Below, one piece after another: positions 56,781 through 64,000 of a DNA stretch of 64,000 nucleotides; within the stretch, counting starts at the first letter, position 1; every line of letters starts with the position of its first letter. The position numbers were made by a program, and so were the translations under genes. The DNA is from Pseudalkalibacillus sp051842935 (GTDB lineage: Bacteria > Bacillota > Bacilli > Bacillales > Fictibacillaceae), in assembly GCF_051842935.1 (NCBI RefSeq), contig NZ_JBPXRR010000001.1, forward strand, positions 1,302,001-1,366,000. The letters are read 5' to 3'. The notes below the pieces were generated by a model, which saw only the letters and a list, made by a program, of their open reading frames with translations, did not search any database and was not told where the DNA came from.

Positions 56781-58956
56781 GAACTTCTTACAATTGATGA
56801 ACAAACAAACTTTACATGAGTATGAGACAGAAGGCGGAATGAAGATCTCTCGGTCAAAAGTTGTTGTGGAAGGCTCAGAGGAGCTGGAGCTGATCCTAAA
56901 GGATATCGACCACAGCCAAGGTGGGCTATTTTCAAGCCGATACGAGTACCCTGGCCGTTATTCCAGATGGGACGTGGGTTTCATCCATCCACCCATAGTG
57001 ATCCGAGCAAAAGGAAGGGAATTCTCGGTCAAGGCGTTGAATGCGAGAGGCAATGTATTGCTGAATGCGATCCAGACGCATTTAGAAAGCATTGAGGAAT
57101 TGGCTTCTCTCTCATTGGATAAAACGGTACTGACTGGAAAGGTGATAGAGACGGAGGCTGTTTTTACAGAGGAAGAAAGAAGTATGCAACCATCTATCTT
57201 CACGGTCATCAGAGCAATCAAATCATTGTTTGCGTCTGAGGAAGACTCTTTCCTGGGTTTGTATGGTGCATTCGGATACGATCTCGTCTTTCAATTTGAA
57301 GCCATCCAACAAAAATTGAGGAGAGAGAAAAATCAAGCGGATCTGGTCCTCTATCTCCCCGATGAAATCACCGTTATTGATCATCAAACGAAACAGGCTT
57401 ACCAGTTATCGTACGATTTTCAATACGGAAATCAGCATACGGAACATTTCAAGCGATCAGGAACAAAGATAACTCAAAATAAAAGCTCCGTACGATCTGT
57501 GCAGGAGTATAAGCCGGGTAAATATGCCAATCTCGTTCATCAAGCTAAAGCTGCCTTCAAAATGGGGGATATGTTTGAAGTTGTACCATCCCAGACCATT
57601 TATGAATCGTGTGAGTCCAAACCATCTGAAGTATTTGAACGGCTACAGGAAATCAATCCGAGCCCATATGGATTCATCATCAACTTAGGGAATGAGATAC
57701 TGGTCGGTTCATCTCCTGAAATGTATGTCAGAGTCGAAGGCAATCGGGTGGAAACCTGTCCGATCTCCGGGACCATCAAACGTGGGAACAATGCGATTGA
57801 GGACGCCGAACAAATTCGGAAACTCCTCAATTCGAAAAAAGATGAAGAAGAGCTGACGATGTGTACGGATGTCGACCGGAATGACAAGTCTAGAATCTGC
57901 ATACCTGGCTCTGTTAACGTTGTGGGCAGAAGACAGATCGAACTGTATTCCCACTTGATCCATACGGTTGACCATGTCGAAGGTTATATGAGACCGGAAT
58001 TTGATGCGCTGGATGCGTTCTTGACACACATGTGGGCAGTAACCGTTACAGGTGCTCCGAAAAAAGCAGCCATCGATTGGATCGAAAACCATGAGGAGAC
58101 CCCAAGAGGCTGGTACGGTGGTGCCGTCGGATGGTACAGTTTCAATGGAGATTTGAATACAGGATTGACCTTGAGGACGATACGGTTGAAGGATGATGTC
58201 GCCGAAATTCGTGTAGGAGCAACCTTACTTTATGATTCCATCCCTGAAGCGGAAGAAGAAGAAACGTTGACGAAAGCTGCAGGTCTTCGGAAGGCGATCA
58301 AGCAGTCGAATACCGGTCATGAAACAGCTCAATCAACCCAACCTGGTAATGGCAAAAAAATTCTTATTGTGGATCACGAAGATTCCTTCGTCCACACGTT
58401 AGCCAACTACTTTAAACAAACAGGAGCTGAAGTCGTTACGCTCAGAGCACCTTTTGCACGTGAAGCATTGATGAATGAATCACGCTTTGATTTGGTTGTC
58501 CTGTCTCCAGGGCCTGGACTGCCTGAACGATTTGATGTTTCTTCAACCATTGAACGATGTATCGAAAAAAAGATTCCGATCTTCGGCGTTTGTTTAGGAT
58601 TTCAAGGAATTGTAGAATACTTTGGAGGATCTTTAGGTGTCCTTGATTACCCTCAACATGGGAAAACCGCCCATATCACTAAAATGGGAGTATCTCAATT
58701 GTTTGATGGGTTACCAACGCGATTTCAAGCCAGCCGCTACCATTCTATTTATGCCGAAACGATTTCGGAATCCTTGGAATTAACGGCGCGGTCTGATGAC
58801 GATATCCCGATGGCGATAGAACATCTAGACCTTCCCATCTATGCGGTTCAGTTCCACCCAGAATCAATTGTCAGTTCGGCCGATCAAATCGGAATCAAAA
58901 TCATCCACAATGTGATGAACGCAGTACGCAAGCATGAGAAAAAAGTAAAAGTGTAA
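56770..58956 (+). CDS. trpE: Fused anthranilate synthase TrpE-TrpG
   Basis: 728 residues, one polypeptide for both subunits. The N-terminal chorismate-binding part (1-520) has the TrpE start YETEGGMKISRSKVVVEGSE, FEVVPSQTIYESCESKPSEV, SSPEMYVRVEGNRVETCPIS, and TDVDRNDKSRICIPGSV. The C-terminal part (about 530-725) is a glutamine amidotransferase: LIVDHEDSFVHTLANYFKQT, PGPGLPERF, FGVCLGFQGIVEYFGG (Cys near residue 606) and HPESIVSS. Such fusions are the type known from some alpha-proteobacteria and others, not the usual Bacillus separate trpE and pabA/trpG. TTG 56770 has AGGAG six bases upstream. Confidence 0.95.
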   Translation: MSMRNFLQLMNKQTLHEYETEGGMKISRSKVVVEGSEELELILKDIDHSQGGLFSSRYEYPGRYSRWDVGFIHPPIVIRAKGREFSVKALNARGNVLLNAIQTHLESIEELASLSLDKTVLTGKVIETEAVFTEEERSMQPSIFTVIRAIKSLFASEEDSFLGLYGAFGYDLVFQFEAIQQKLRREKNQADLVLYLPDEITVIDHQTKQAYQLSYDFQYGNQHTEHFKRSGTKITQNKSSVRSVQEYKPGKYANLVHQAKAAFKMGDMFEVVPSQTIYESCESKPSEVFERLQEINPSPYGFIINLGNEILVGSSPEMYVRVEGNRVETCPISGTIKRGNNAIEDAEQIRKLLNSKKDEEELTMCTDVDRNDKSRICIPGSVNVVGRRQIELYSHLIHTVDHVEGYMRPEFDALDAFLTHMWAVTVTGAPKKAAIDWIENHEETPRGWYGGAVGWYSFNGDLNTGLTLRTIRLKDDVAEIRVGATLLYDSIPEAEEEETLTKAAGLRKAIKQSNTGHETAQSTQPGNGKKILIVDHEDSFVHTLANYFKQTGAEVVTLRAPFAREALMNESRFDLVVLSPGPGLPERFDVSSTIERCIEKKIPIFGVCLGFQGIVEYFGGSLGVLDYPQHGKTAHITKMGVSQLFDGLPTRFQASRYHSIYAETISESLELTARSDDDIPMAIEHLDLPIYAVQFHPESIVSSADQIGIKIIHNVMNAVRKHEKKVKV

Positions 58957-58964
58957 ACAAAAGT

Positions 58965-58998
58965 TACCTGCAGTCTAATAGAGCTGCAGGTATTTTTA
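58965..58998 (+). terminator. Terminator of the trp operon
   Basis: TACCTGCAG/CTGCAGGTA stem (58965-58973 with 58984-58992) followed by T residues. Confidence 0.9.
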
Positions 58999-59117
58999 TG
59001 AGTACCTAAGATGGAGAAGATCCTTACAAGAGCAACTAATAGAAACCTTCACCCATATTAAAGGAAATCATCACAATATATAGAAGTGTATGGAAAGTGT
59101 GAATGGAGGGATGAGTG

Positions 59118-59369
59118 ATGAAAGGTCTGGTTTCCATACTCGCGGGCATTATTATTGGAGCACTGATTGCTTATTTCACCCTGGATTATAGTGGAATGAC
59201 CATACAACACATGGGTGATGGTGGAGGAGAAGCAATCCGAACAATCAATGAACTGGATGTCGACTTATTGTTGGATAGCGCTCTCATCATCATAGGGATA
59301 TCTGCATTCATCTACATCATCTGGTCCATGATCGAGAGAGGTCAGCACAAAAGAGAAATGCAGAGATAA
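59118..59369 (+). CDS. Small two-helix membrane protein of unknown function
   Basis: 83 residues with two hydrophobic helices (VSILAGIIIGALIAYFTLDY; LIIIGISAFIYIIWSMIE) and an external loop SGMTIQHMGDGGGEAIRTIN between. No family recognised. GGAGGG precedes the start; ATG 59118 is used over GTG 59115. It is followed 11 bases later by a GNAT gene, so the two may be co-transcribed. Confidence 0.6.
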   Translation: MKGLVSILAGIIIGALIAYFTLDYSGMTIQHMGDGGGEAIRTINELDVDLLLDSALIIIGISAFIYIIWSMIERGQHKREMQR

Positions 59370-59380
59370 GGATGGTATCA

Positions 59381-59857
59381 ATGTATATCAGACACATCAC
59401 CTCTGATGATTTCTTAACAATCTTACCTAAAATGAATGATTGGTGGGGCGGACGAGAGGTATCTCATCTATTGCCCCGCTTTTTATGCGATCATTTTCAG
59501 AATACGAGTTTCGTAGTTGAAGAAGAAAATGAAGTTACGGGTTTTCTGATTGGATTCATCTCCCAAACAAGAGAAGATGAAGCTTACATCCATCTCGTAG
59601 GTATTGATCCAAAACAGCGTAAATTGGGGAAGGGGAAACGGCTCTATGAGACGTTTTTTGAAGTTATAGAAAAACAACATGTAAATAAGGTATACGTCAT
59701 CACATCACCAATTAATGCAAACTCAATCGAATTCCACTTACATATTGGTTTTGAAATCATACCTGGAGACAAGGATATAAATGGGTTACCTGTTCACTCA
59801 AACTACGATGGACTAGGAAATGATAAGGTTTTATTTGTCAAAAATCTATTAGGTTGA
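59381..59857 (+). CDS. GNAT-family N-acetyltransferase
   Basis: 158 residues. The GNAT core is visible: VTGFLIGFISQTREDEAYIH, LVGIDPKQRKLGKGKRLYET with the acetyl-CoA-binding R/K-x-x-G-K-G-K loop, and NKVYVITSPINANSIEFHLHI then GFEIIPGD. Substrate unknown; resembles ribosomal-protein or antibiotic-type acetyltransferases only in fold. ATG 59381 follows AAGGATGG at good spacing. Confidence 0.85.
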   Translation: MYIRHITSDDFLTILPKMNDWWGGREVSHLLPRFLCDHFQNTSFVVEEENEVTGFLIGFISQTREDEAYIHLVGIDPKQRKLGKGKRLYETFFEVIEKQHVNKVYVITSPINANSIEFHLHIGFEIIPGDKDINGLPVHSNYDGLGNDKVLFVKNLLG

Positions 59858-59883
59858 TTAGCAGACAGTTGGGGGAGTAGAGT

Positions 59884-60411
59884 TTGAAAAGAATTGCGAT
59901 AGATATGGATGAGGTCATAGCTGATTTCACAAAAAAACATCTTCAAGTTTATAACGAAGCCTATAAAGAAGATTTGAAGATGGAGGATCTGAATGGTACT
60001 CGTTTATGGAAAATAAGAGCATCATTGTCTCGAGAAATCTTAGATTTTGTGGACGATCCAACGTTTTTCCGTGATTTAGAGGTAATGGAAGGTAGTCAAG
60101 AAGTGATCCGCGAACTGACAAAACAGTACGAGGTATATATTACGACAGCGGCTATGGAGCATCCCAATTCATTCACAGCAAAACATGAATGGCTTAAAGA
60201 ACACTTTCCTTTCTTGAATGATATGAATTTCGTATTTTGTGGGGATAAAAGTATCATTCATGCAGATTATCTGATTGATGATAATCCGAAACACTTTGCA
60301 AATTTCAAAGGAGAGGGCATCCTTTTCACTGCGTCACATAACATTCACGAACAAAAATACACGAGAGTTGATTCCTGGAAAGAAGTCTATCAATTGTTAA
60401 TAGGGGAGTAA
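59884..60411 (+). CDS. 5'(3')-deoxyribonucleotidase-like HAD protein
   Basis: 175 residues of the NT5C/YqfW-type HAD family. The catalytic motif I IAIDMDEVIADF starts it (D-x-D), motif II is YITTAAMEHPNSFTAKHEWL near residue 83 and motif III with metal Asp is ADYLIDDNPKHFANF near residue 132. Such enzymes remove phosphate from (deoxy)nucleotides. Cytoplasmic. TTG start with GGGGGAGTAG upstream. grpB-like follows by 6 bases. Confidence 0.88.
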   Translation: MKRIAIDMDEVIADFTKKHLQVYNEAYKEDLKMEDLNGTRLWKIRASLSREILDFVDDPTFFRDLEVMEGSQEVIRELTKQYEVYITTAAMEHPNSFTAKHEWLKEHFPFLNDMNFVFCGDKSIIHADYLIDDNPKHFANFKGEGILFTASHNIHEQKYTRVDSWKEVYQLLIGE

Positions 60412-60417
60412 TAGAGT

Positions 60418-60972
60418 ATGTGTACAAACAAGATAGATCTCAGACCCTACGACCCAGAATGGAAAAATAGTTTTAATCTAATCAAGCAAGGAATTCAACA
60501 TGATTTATCAGATTTAATCTTAGCAATTGAACATGTAGGAAGCACGTCTGTGACTGGACTTATCGCTAAACCGATTCTTGATATCGATATTGTTATCGAC
60601 TGCAATGAGCTACTACCGGAAATCATAACTAGATTTAAAAAGTTAGGGTACGAACACGAAGGTGACTTAGGAATACTTGGGCGTGAAGCATTCCGTAAAA
60701 CAAACTCAAGTGTCACTGAAGATTGGCATCGGAATGATTGGATGAAACATCACCTGTACGTTTGTACAAAAGATAACGAAGAGCTAAAAAAGCATATCAT
60801 GTTCAGAGATTTTTTGAGAACGAATCCTGAAATCGTTAGAAAGTACGGTCAATTAAAAAGGAATCTGGCAAACTCGTCAAATCATCGTGAAGCTTATACC
60901 GCAGGTAAAACTGAATTCATCAAAGGTATTCTGGATCATTTAATGCAAGATACGGATTTAAGAGGTTCTTAA
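60418..60972 (+). CDS. GrpB family (nucleotidyltransferase-fold) protein
   Basis: 184 residues: LRPYDPEWKNSFNLIKQGIQ, AIEHVGSTSVTGLIAKPILD then DIDIVIDC (nucleotidyltransferase GS and D-x-D pattern), LGREAFRKTNS and HLYVCTKDNEELKKHIMF with the conserved His near residue 123. The GrpB family function is not clearly established. It is followed directly by the amidohydrolase gene. Confidence 0.9.
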   Translation: MCTNKIDLRPYDPEWKNSFNLIKQGIQHDLSDLILAIEHVGSTSVTGLIAKPILDIDIVIDCNELLPEIITRFKKLGYEHEGDLGILGREAFRKTNSSVTEDWHRNDWMKHHLYVCTKDNEELKKHIMFRDFLRTNPEIVRKYGQLKRNLANSSNHREAYTAGKTEFIKGILDHLMQDTDLRGS

Positions 60973-62115
60973 ATGAAAAAAATCATTTTTCCAGCATTGA
61001 TCGGTACTGTCTTATTCCTTACCTGGTACATATACAACGATGCAAACCAGGTGAACGTAATCAGCACAACTGATTATAAAAGGGTAGAGAACGTTGCAAA
61101 CACCATTGAGCAGATGAGAAAGGACTCGGATAGCTCCACCCCTCTACACGAAGTGTACGAAAAACTTACTGTCATAGATGTACATAGTCACGACGCTCCC
61201 TTATTAGATGCTTCAGAGAGACGGAAAAGTGAGCTAAGTAGCTCTCTATTGGAAACCTGGAAAAAGTATGGTATTGATCGTACCGTTTTATTTGGGAACG
61301 TCTCTGAACCCGAAGCCATTCAAACTGACAAGTTAGCTTGGCAGTATTACGAAAAATATCCGGATCATATTTATCCATCATTTGCAGGCATTCCATTATC
61401 AGAGGACTCGGATGGCATTGAAAAGGTTAGACAAAAGTTGGAGCAAGGATACCTTAATATTGGTGAACTCTTTGCTGCATCCACTTATTCGAGTCATTCC
61501 GGTCTACCGTGGAAAGCTGAACACCCGCACTGGGGTCTCTTACCTGAAATCTATGATTTATGTGCTGAGTATCAGGTACCGATTTTACTTCATATCGACC
61601 CACCAAACGGAAAGAACATGGCCTACTTGAAGAAGGCTCTACGAATTCACCCAGACACCATTTTTGTTTATGCGCATGCGAATGTCCATAACACACCTGA
61701 AAATTTAAGATCATTATTAAGGAATCATGATCATCTCTATATTGATTTCTTTCCTGGCTTCACCCGTTATAATGAAAACAGTGAACAACAGCTGGCAGAT
61801 TTTGTTCCGCTCATTGAAGAGTATTCTGATCAGTTCTTTTTAGGATCAGATTCAGGTTACGAAATCGGTTTGGAAAATGCGTATAAAGCGATGTACGAAT
61901 TAATTCATTTGCTTACTCCTGAAACGGCTGGAAAAGTCGCTTATCAGAATTATGAACGGTTGATCGAGAATCAGCCCCCAACCGATAATCAAATACAGGA
62001 AATCAAAACCTTAACAAACGAATTGAAACTCAATCCCAAAACGTACAAATTAAATAAACGTGAAGCTAATGAATTGATCTTTGATCTAAAAAAGAAAAGT
62101 TTGAAGGAGTCTTGA
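60973..62115 (+). CDS. Amidohydrolase-2-family protein with N-terminal membrane anchor
   Basis: 380 residues. An N-terminal hydrophobic segment (IIFPALIGTVLFLTWYIYN) anchors or exports it. The body is an ACMSD-type metal-dependent hydrolase: TVIDVHSHDAPLLDASERRK (metal His pair VHSH), YPSFAGIPLSEDSDGIEKVR, YQVPILLHIDPPNGKNMAYL and FVYAHANVHNTPENLRSLL with a metal His and Asp (LGSDSGYE). It probably acts outside the membrane. Substrate unknown. The stop is followed directly by the next start. Confidence 0.82.
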   Translation: MKKIIFPALIGTVLFLTWYIYNDANQVNVISTTDYKRVENVANTIEQMRKDSDSSTPLHEVYEKLTVIDVHSHDAPLLDASERRKSELSSSLLETWKKYGIDRTVLFGNVSEPEAIQTDKLAWQYYEKYPDHIYPSFAGIPLSEDSDGIEKVRQKLEQGYLNIGELFAASTYSSHSGLPWKAEHPHWGLLPEIYDLCAEYQVPILLHIDPPNGKNMAYLKKALRIHPDTIFVYAHANVHNTPENLRSLLRNHDHLYIDFFPGFTRYNENSEQQLADFVPLIEEYSDQFFLGSDSGYEIGLENAYKAMYELIHLLTPETAGKVAYQNYERLIENQPPTDNQIQEIKTLTNELKLNPKTYKLNKREANELIFDLKKKSLKES

Positions 62116-62310
62116 ATGAATAATCTCACTCGTTTTGGTAAAATGAACTTCGTGTTATCCGTGATCTTTATCGCGCTTGGATTTGTATGTATGATGAATC
62201 TATTGAAAGTGGAGCAATCCCAGACATTTGCAATCATTTTTATAGGACTGGGAATCTCTCTTGGTTTTACATCATTAATCTATCAAAAGAATGGTAGGGA
62301 TTCAGCTTGA
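62116..62310 (+). CDS. Small two-helix membrane protein of unknown function
   Basis: 64 residues, two hydrophobic helices (NFVLSVIFIALGFVCMMNLL; TFAIIFIGLGISLGFTSLIY). It starts right after the amidohydrolase stop with GAAGGAGTC upstream and overlaps the MGMT-like gene by 4 bases. Family unrecognised. Confidence 0.6.
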   Translation: MNNLTRFGKMNFVLSVIFIALGFVCMMNLLKVEQSQTFAIIFIGLGISLGFTSLIYQKNGRDSA

Positions 62311-62642
62311 AACCTTTCACAAATGAAGTCATCAACATCATCGGTGATATTCCTCCTGGAAAAGTGATGACATATGGTCAAATTGCAAAACTGGCAGGAA
62401 GCCCGAGAGGAGCACGACAAGTAGTCCGCGTACTCCATACCATGAGCAAAGCCTATGAGCTGCCTTGGCACAGGGTCATCAACGCAAAAGGGGAAATCTC
62501 CATTCAGGAAGAAACTTTAGCGCGAATGCAAATAGAAGCGTTGGAAGAAGAAGGCGTACATGTGGATTCATCAAATCGGGTTGATCTAAGCCAGTTCAGA
62601 TTTGAGCCTGATCATGAAATGGACGATGTTAACATCATATGA
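62307..62642 (+). CDS. Alkyltransferase-like (ATL) protein, MGMT family
   Basis: 111 residues with the MGMT DNA-binding fold: VINIIGDIPPGKVMTYGQIA, KLAGSPRGARQVVRVLHTMS and ELPWHRVINAKGEIS. The active-site position of alkyltransferases (PCHRV) reads PWHRV, so the Cys is replaced by Trp, the hallmark of ATL proteins, which bind alkylated bases and hand them to nucleotide excision repair rather than repairing them. TTG 62307 is used. A terminator follows. Confidence 0.9.
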   Translation: MKPFTNEVINIIGDIPPGKVMTYGQIAKLAGSPRGARQVVRVLHTMSKAYELPWHRVINAKGEISIQEETLARMQIEALEEEGVHVDSSNRVDLSQFRFEPDHEMDDVNII

Positions 62643-62650
62643 TTATGGTT

Positions 62651-62690
62651 AACAAACCCTCAAACCGTATAGTTTGAGGGTTTGTTTTGG
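62651..62690 (+). terminator. Terminator after the ATL gene
   Basis: A 15-bp perfect stem AACAAACCCTCAAAC/GTTTGAGGGTTTGTT (62651-62665 with 62672-62686) followed by T residues. Confidence 0.93.
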
Positions 62691-62740
62691 TCGAAAAATA
62701 CAGTGCTACGATAAGCGTATTATGGTACCAGTCATCTCAC

Positions 62741-63247
62741 TTACAATACTACTGTATACTTATTTAATTCTTCCCTATCACCAGGTAGAGTCACACAACC
62801 ATCATGGCTCATTCCGAGTTTCCCCAAGAGCTTAGAGGATGATTGATTATCTTTAGTGGTAATGGCCACAATTTTTTTCAACCCAATGTTTTTAGCATAT
62901 TCTAATGTTTTGCTAGCTGCTTCAAAAGCATATCCATTAGATTGATAATCTTTAAGAAAGGCAAAACCGATGTCGACGTCCACAAGTCCTTCTCGTTTTA
63001 TCAGACCACACAATCCGATAGGCGTCTGACATTCTTTGAGTTGTGCTAAGAAAAGTCCAAACCCCTCGCGTTCATACATAGCACGAGGGCCGTTTTTAAT
63101 ATAGGAGGTAGCATCACCTAAATTATGAATACCTTTATCCCCAATATACTTGATCCATCCTGGTTCATTTAAAAGCGTATAGATAAACTTTGCATCTCTA
63201 TCTTCTATCCATCGGAGTGTCAGTCGTTCAGTTTCAAATACTTTCAT
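62741..63247 (-). CDS. GNAT-family acetyltransferase (RimJ/RimL-like)
   Basis: 168 residues: FETERLTLRWIEDRDAKFIY, GFGLFLAQLKECQTPIGLCG, LVDVDIGFAFLKDYQSNGYA (acetyl-CoA-binding region) and AITTKDNQSSSKLLGKLGMS. Likely an acetyltransferase of ribosomal-protein-type fold; substrate unknown. GAAGGGG precedes ATG 63247. Confidence 0.88.
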   Translation of the reverse strand: MKVFETERLTLRWIEDRDAKFIYTLLNEPGWIKYIGDKGIHNLGDATSYIKNGPRAMYEREGFGLFLAQLKECQTPIGLCGLIKREGLVDVDIGFAFLKDYQSNGYAFEAASKTLEYAKNIGLKKIVAITTKDNQSSSKLLGKLGMSHDGCVTLPGDREELNKYTVVL

Positions 63248-63324
63248 TTATTGGGCAACCCCTTCATTAGTATGGAAATTCGAATTCATTTAAATCAAGG
63301 CAGCAAGAATATTCTAAACAAACA

Positions 63325-63762
63325 CTAATCTTTGATGATAGGTGTAATGTTTTTGAAGTCGATCGGAGAAGATAAGACTACCAAAGTTGTAGAATCCCCG
63401 TGTTCTCCACTAGTATCAATAAAGGTTTCTAATGTTTCCATTGATTCAGATACAACTTTAAGTAAGTAATTGTATCGACCGCTAATTCGATGTAATTCAA
63501 CCACATCTGATGATCCTTTACAGAACTGGATGAACTTTTCACAATTCTTAGTATGAAATAATAAGAAAGCCGTTGTTGTTCTGTTAACTTTTTGCGGGGT
63601 TAGGATTGCACGGTAATGATCAATCACCTTATTTTCCTCAAGCCTTTTTATCCTCTCTGTGACCGCAGGCTGTGACATTGAGACCATTTTACCTAATTCA
63701 GTCATTGAAATTCGTGCATTGTTTTGCAGATTGATTAATATTTCAATATCCGTTTTATCCAC
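63325..63762 (-). CDS. Lrp/AsnC-family transcriptional regulator
   Basis: 145 residues. N-terminal HTH (KTDIEILINLQNNARISMTE; LGKMVSMSQPAVTERIKRLEE) and C-terminal RAM (amino-acid-binding) domain (RTTTAFLLFHTKNCEKFIQF; LHRISGRYNYLLKVVSESME). GTG 63762 has AAGGGGGAAAG upstream. It is divergent from the next gene at 63945 with a 180-base region and probably regulates it (inference). Confidence 0.92.
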   Translation of the reverse strand: MDKTDIEILINLQNNARISMTELGKMVSMSQPAVTERIKRLEENKVIDHYRAILTPQKVNRTTTAFLLFHTKNCEKFIQFCKGSSDVVELHRISGRYNYLLKVVSESMETLETFIDTSGEHGDSTTLVVLSSPIDFKNITPIIKD

Positions 63763-63944
63763 TTTCTTTCCCCCTTATCCATGTAAATTTACGCAAAAAT
63801 TTACACCTTTAAATTCATTTGTTAAGCTCAATTATTTTCTTAATTTTATAACAGAATCATTTAAAAGGCATTGGATTATGCATGTAAAATTCCTTTTCAA
63901 TTCATTACCATTATTGTAATCCATACAGAAAAGGAGAATCCAAA

Positions 63945-64000
63945 ATGGAAGACATTTATCCAAATTTACTAAGCCCTTTCCGGATTGGTAATTGGAAGCT
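63945..64000 (+). CDS. Start of a probable old-yellow-enzyme-type oxidoreductase, cut by window edge
   Basis: Only 18 residues: MEDIYPNLLSPFRIGNWKL-like, with AAAAGGAG before ATG. Leu-x-Ser-Pro-Phe-x-Ile-Gly-Asn is the N-terminal motif of NADH:flavin oxidoreductases (old yellow enzyme and 2,4-dienoyl-CoA reductase type). Too short to be certain. It is divergent from the Lrp-type regulator. Confidence 0.5.
   Translation, partial: MEDIYPNLLSPFRIGNWK

Overview
The window is chromosomal DNA of a low-GC, endospore-forming Gram-positive bacterium of the Bacillaceae. The evidence is a gerP spore-germination cluster, a YjcZ-type sporulation peptide, a gas-vesicle cluster in the Bacillus megaterium gene order, a TRAP-type (MtrB) trp leader, an MhqR/YodB-type quinone-response pair, strong AGGAGG ribosome-binding sites and U-tract terminators. 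No rRNA, tRNA, phage block, complete insertion sequence or CRISPR array was seen. The genus cannot be fixed from the sequence alone.

Layout. 1-3.3 kb: partial cation-efflux gene, a thioredoxin-like protein, an acidic protein, a YjiH-type membrane protein and a YjcZ peptide. 3.4-6.9 kb: gerP genes in an altered order (A-C-D-E-B), two extra GerPA/F-like proteins and two Hsp20-like proteins. 6.9-8.3 kb: a subtilase. 8.6-15.3 kb: complete gas-vesicle operon gvpAPQBRNFGLSKJTU. 15.3-18 kb: small genes, a tandem array with a strict 21-bp period, and the ABC-F gene ykpA. 18-31.6 kb: housekeeping and unknown genes (egtD, a SatD/DUF3307 pair, DoxX, proC, a secreted beta-propeller protein, an AGCS symporter, an acyl-CoA dehydrogenase-like gene). 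31.7-34.4 kb: ECF sigma factor, probable anti-sigma factor and an M15 peptidase lipoprotein. 34.5-37.6 kb: an orphan Nmad3 gene, OsmC, mhqO and mhqD.

38.2-45.6 kb is the most interesting part. A peroxidase-related AhpD-like gene has an in-frame TGA exactly where the second cysteine of its CxxC centre should be, followed at 16 nt by a small hairpin like a bacterial SECIS element. It lies next to a CDP-alcohol phosphotransferase, an ABC transporter of the YnjB/YnjC/YnjD type, a TVP38/TMEM64 protein and a mercuric-reductase-like flavoprotein. This set resembles the functionally unassigned ydjXYZ-ynjABCDEF region of Escherichia coli, so a conserved redox and transport system with a candidate selenoprotein is proposed.

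45.6-49.4 kb holds a Crp/Fnr regulator, a glutaredoxin-like protein, a second TVP38 protein, small membrane proteins and a second 21-bp-period array. 49.4-51 kb holds two coupled genes with three copies of a spore-type (DUF4489-like) domain. 51-59 kb is a TRAP-controlled trp operon: 11 (U/G)AG triplets and a terminator precede trpDCFBA, then an HMGL-like aldolase and a fused trpE-trpG, which has its own TRAP-like triplet cluster over its start. 59-64 kb holds small metabolic and repair genes (GNAT, 5'-nucleotidase, GrpB, amidohydrolase, MGMT-like protein, Lrp) and the first codons of a probable old-yellow-enzyme-type oxidoreductase.
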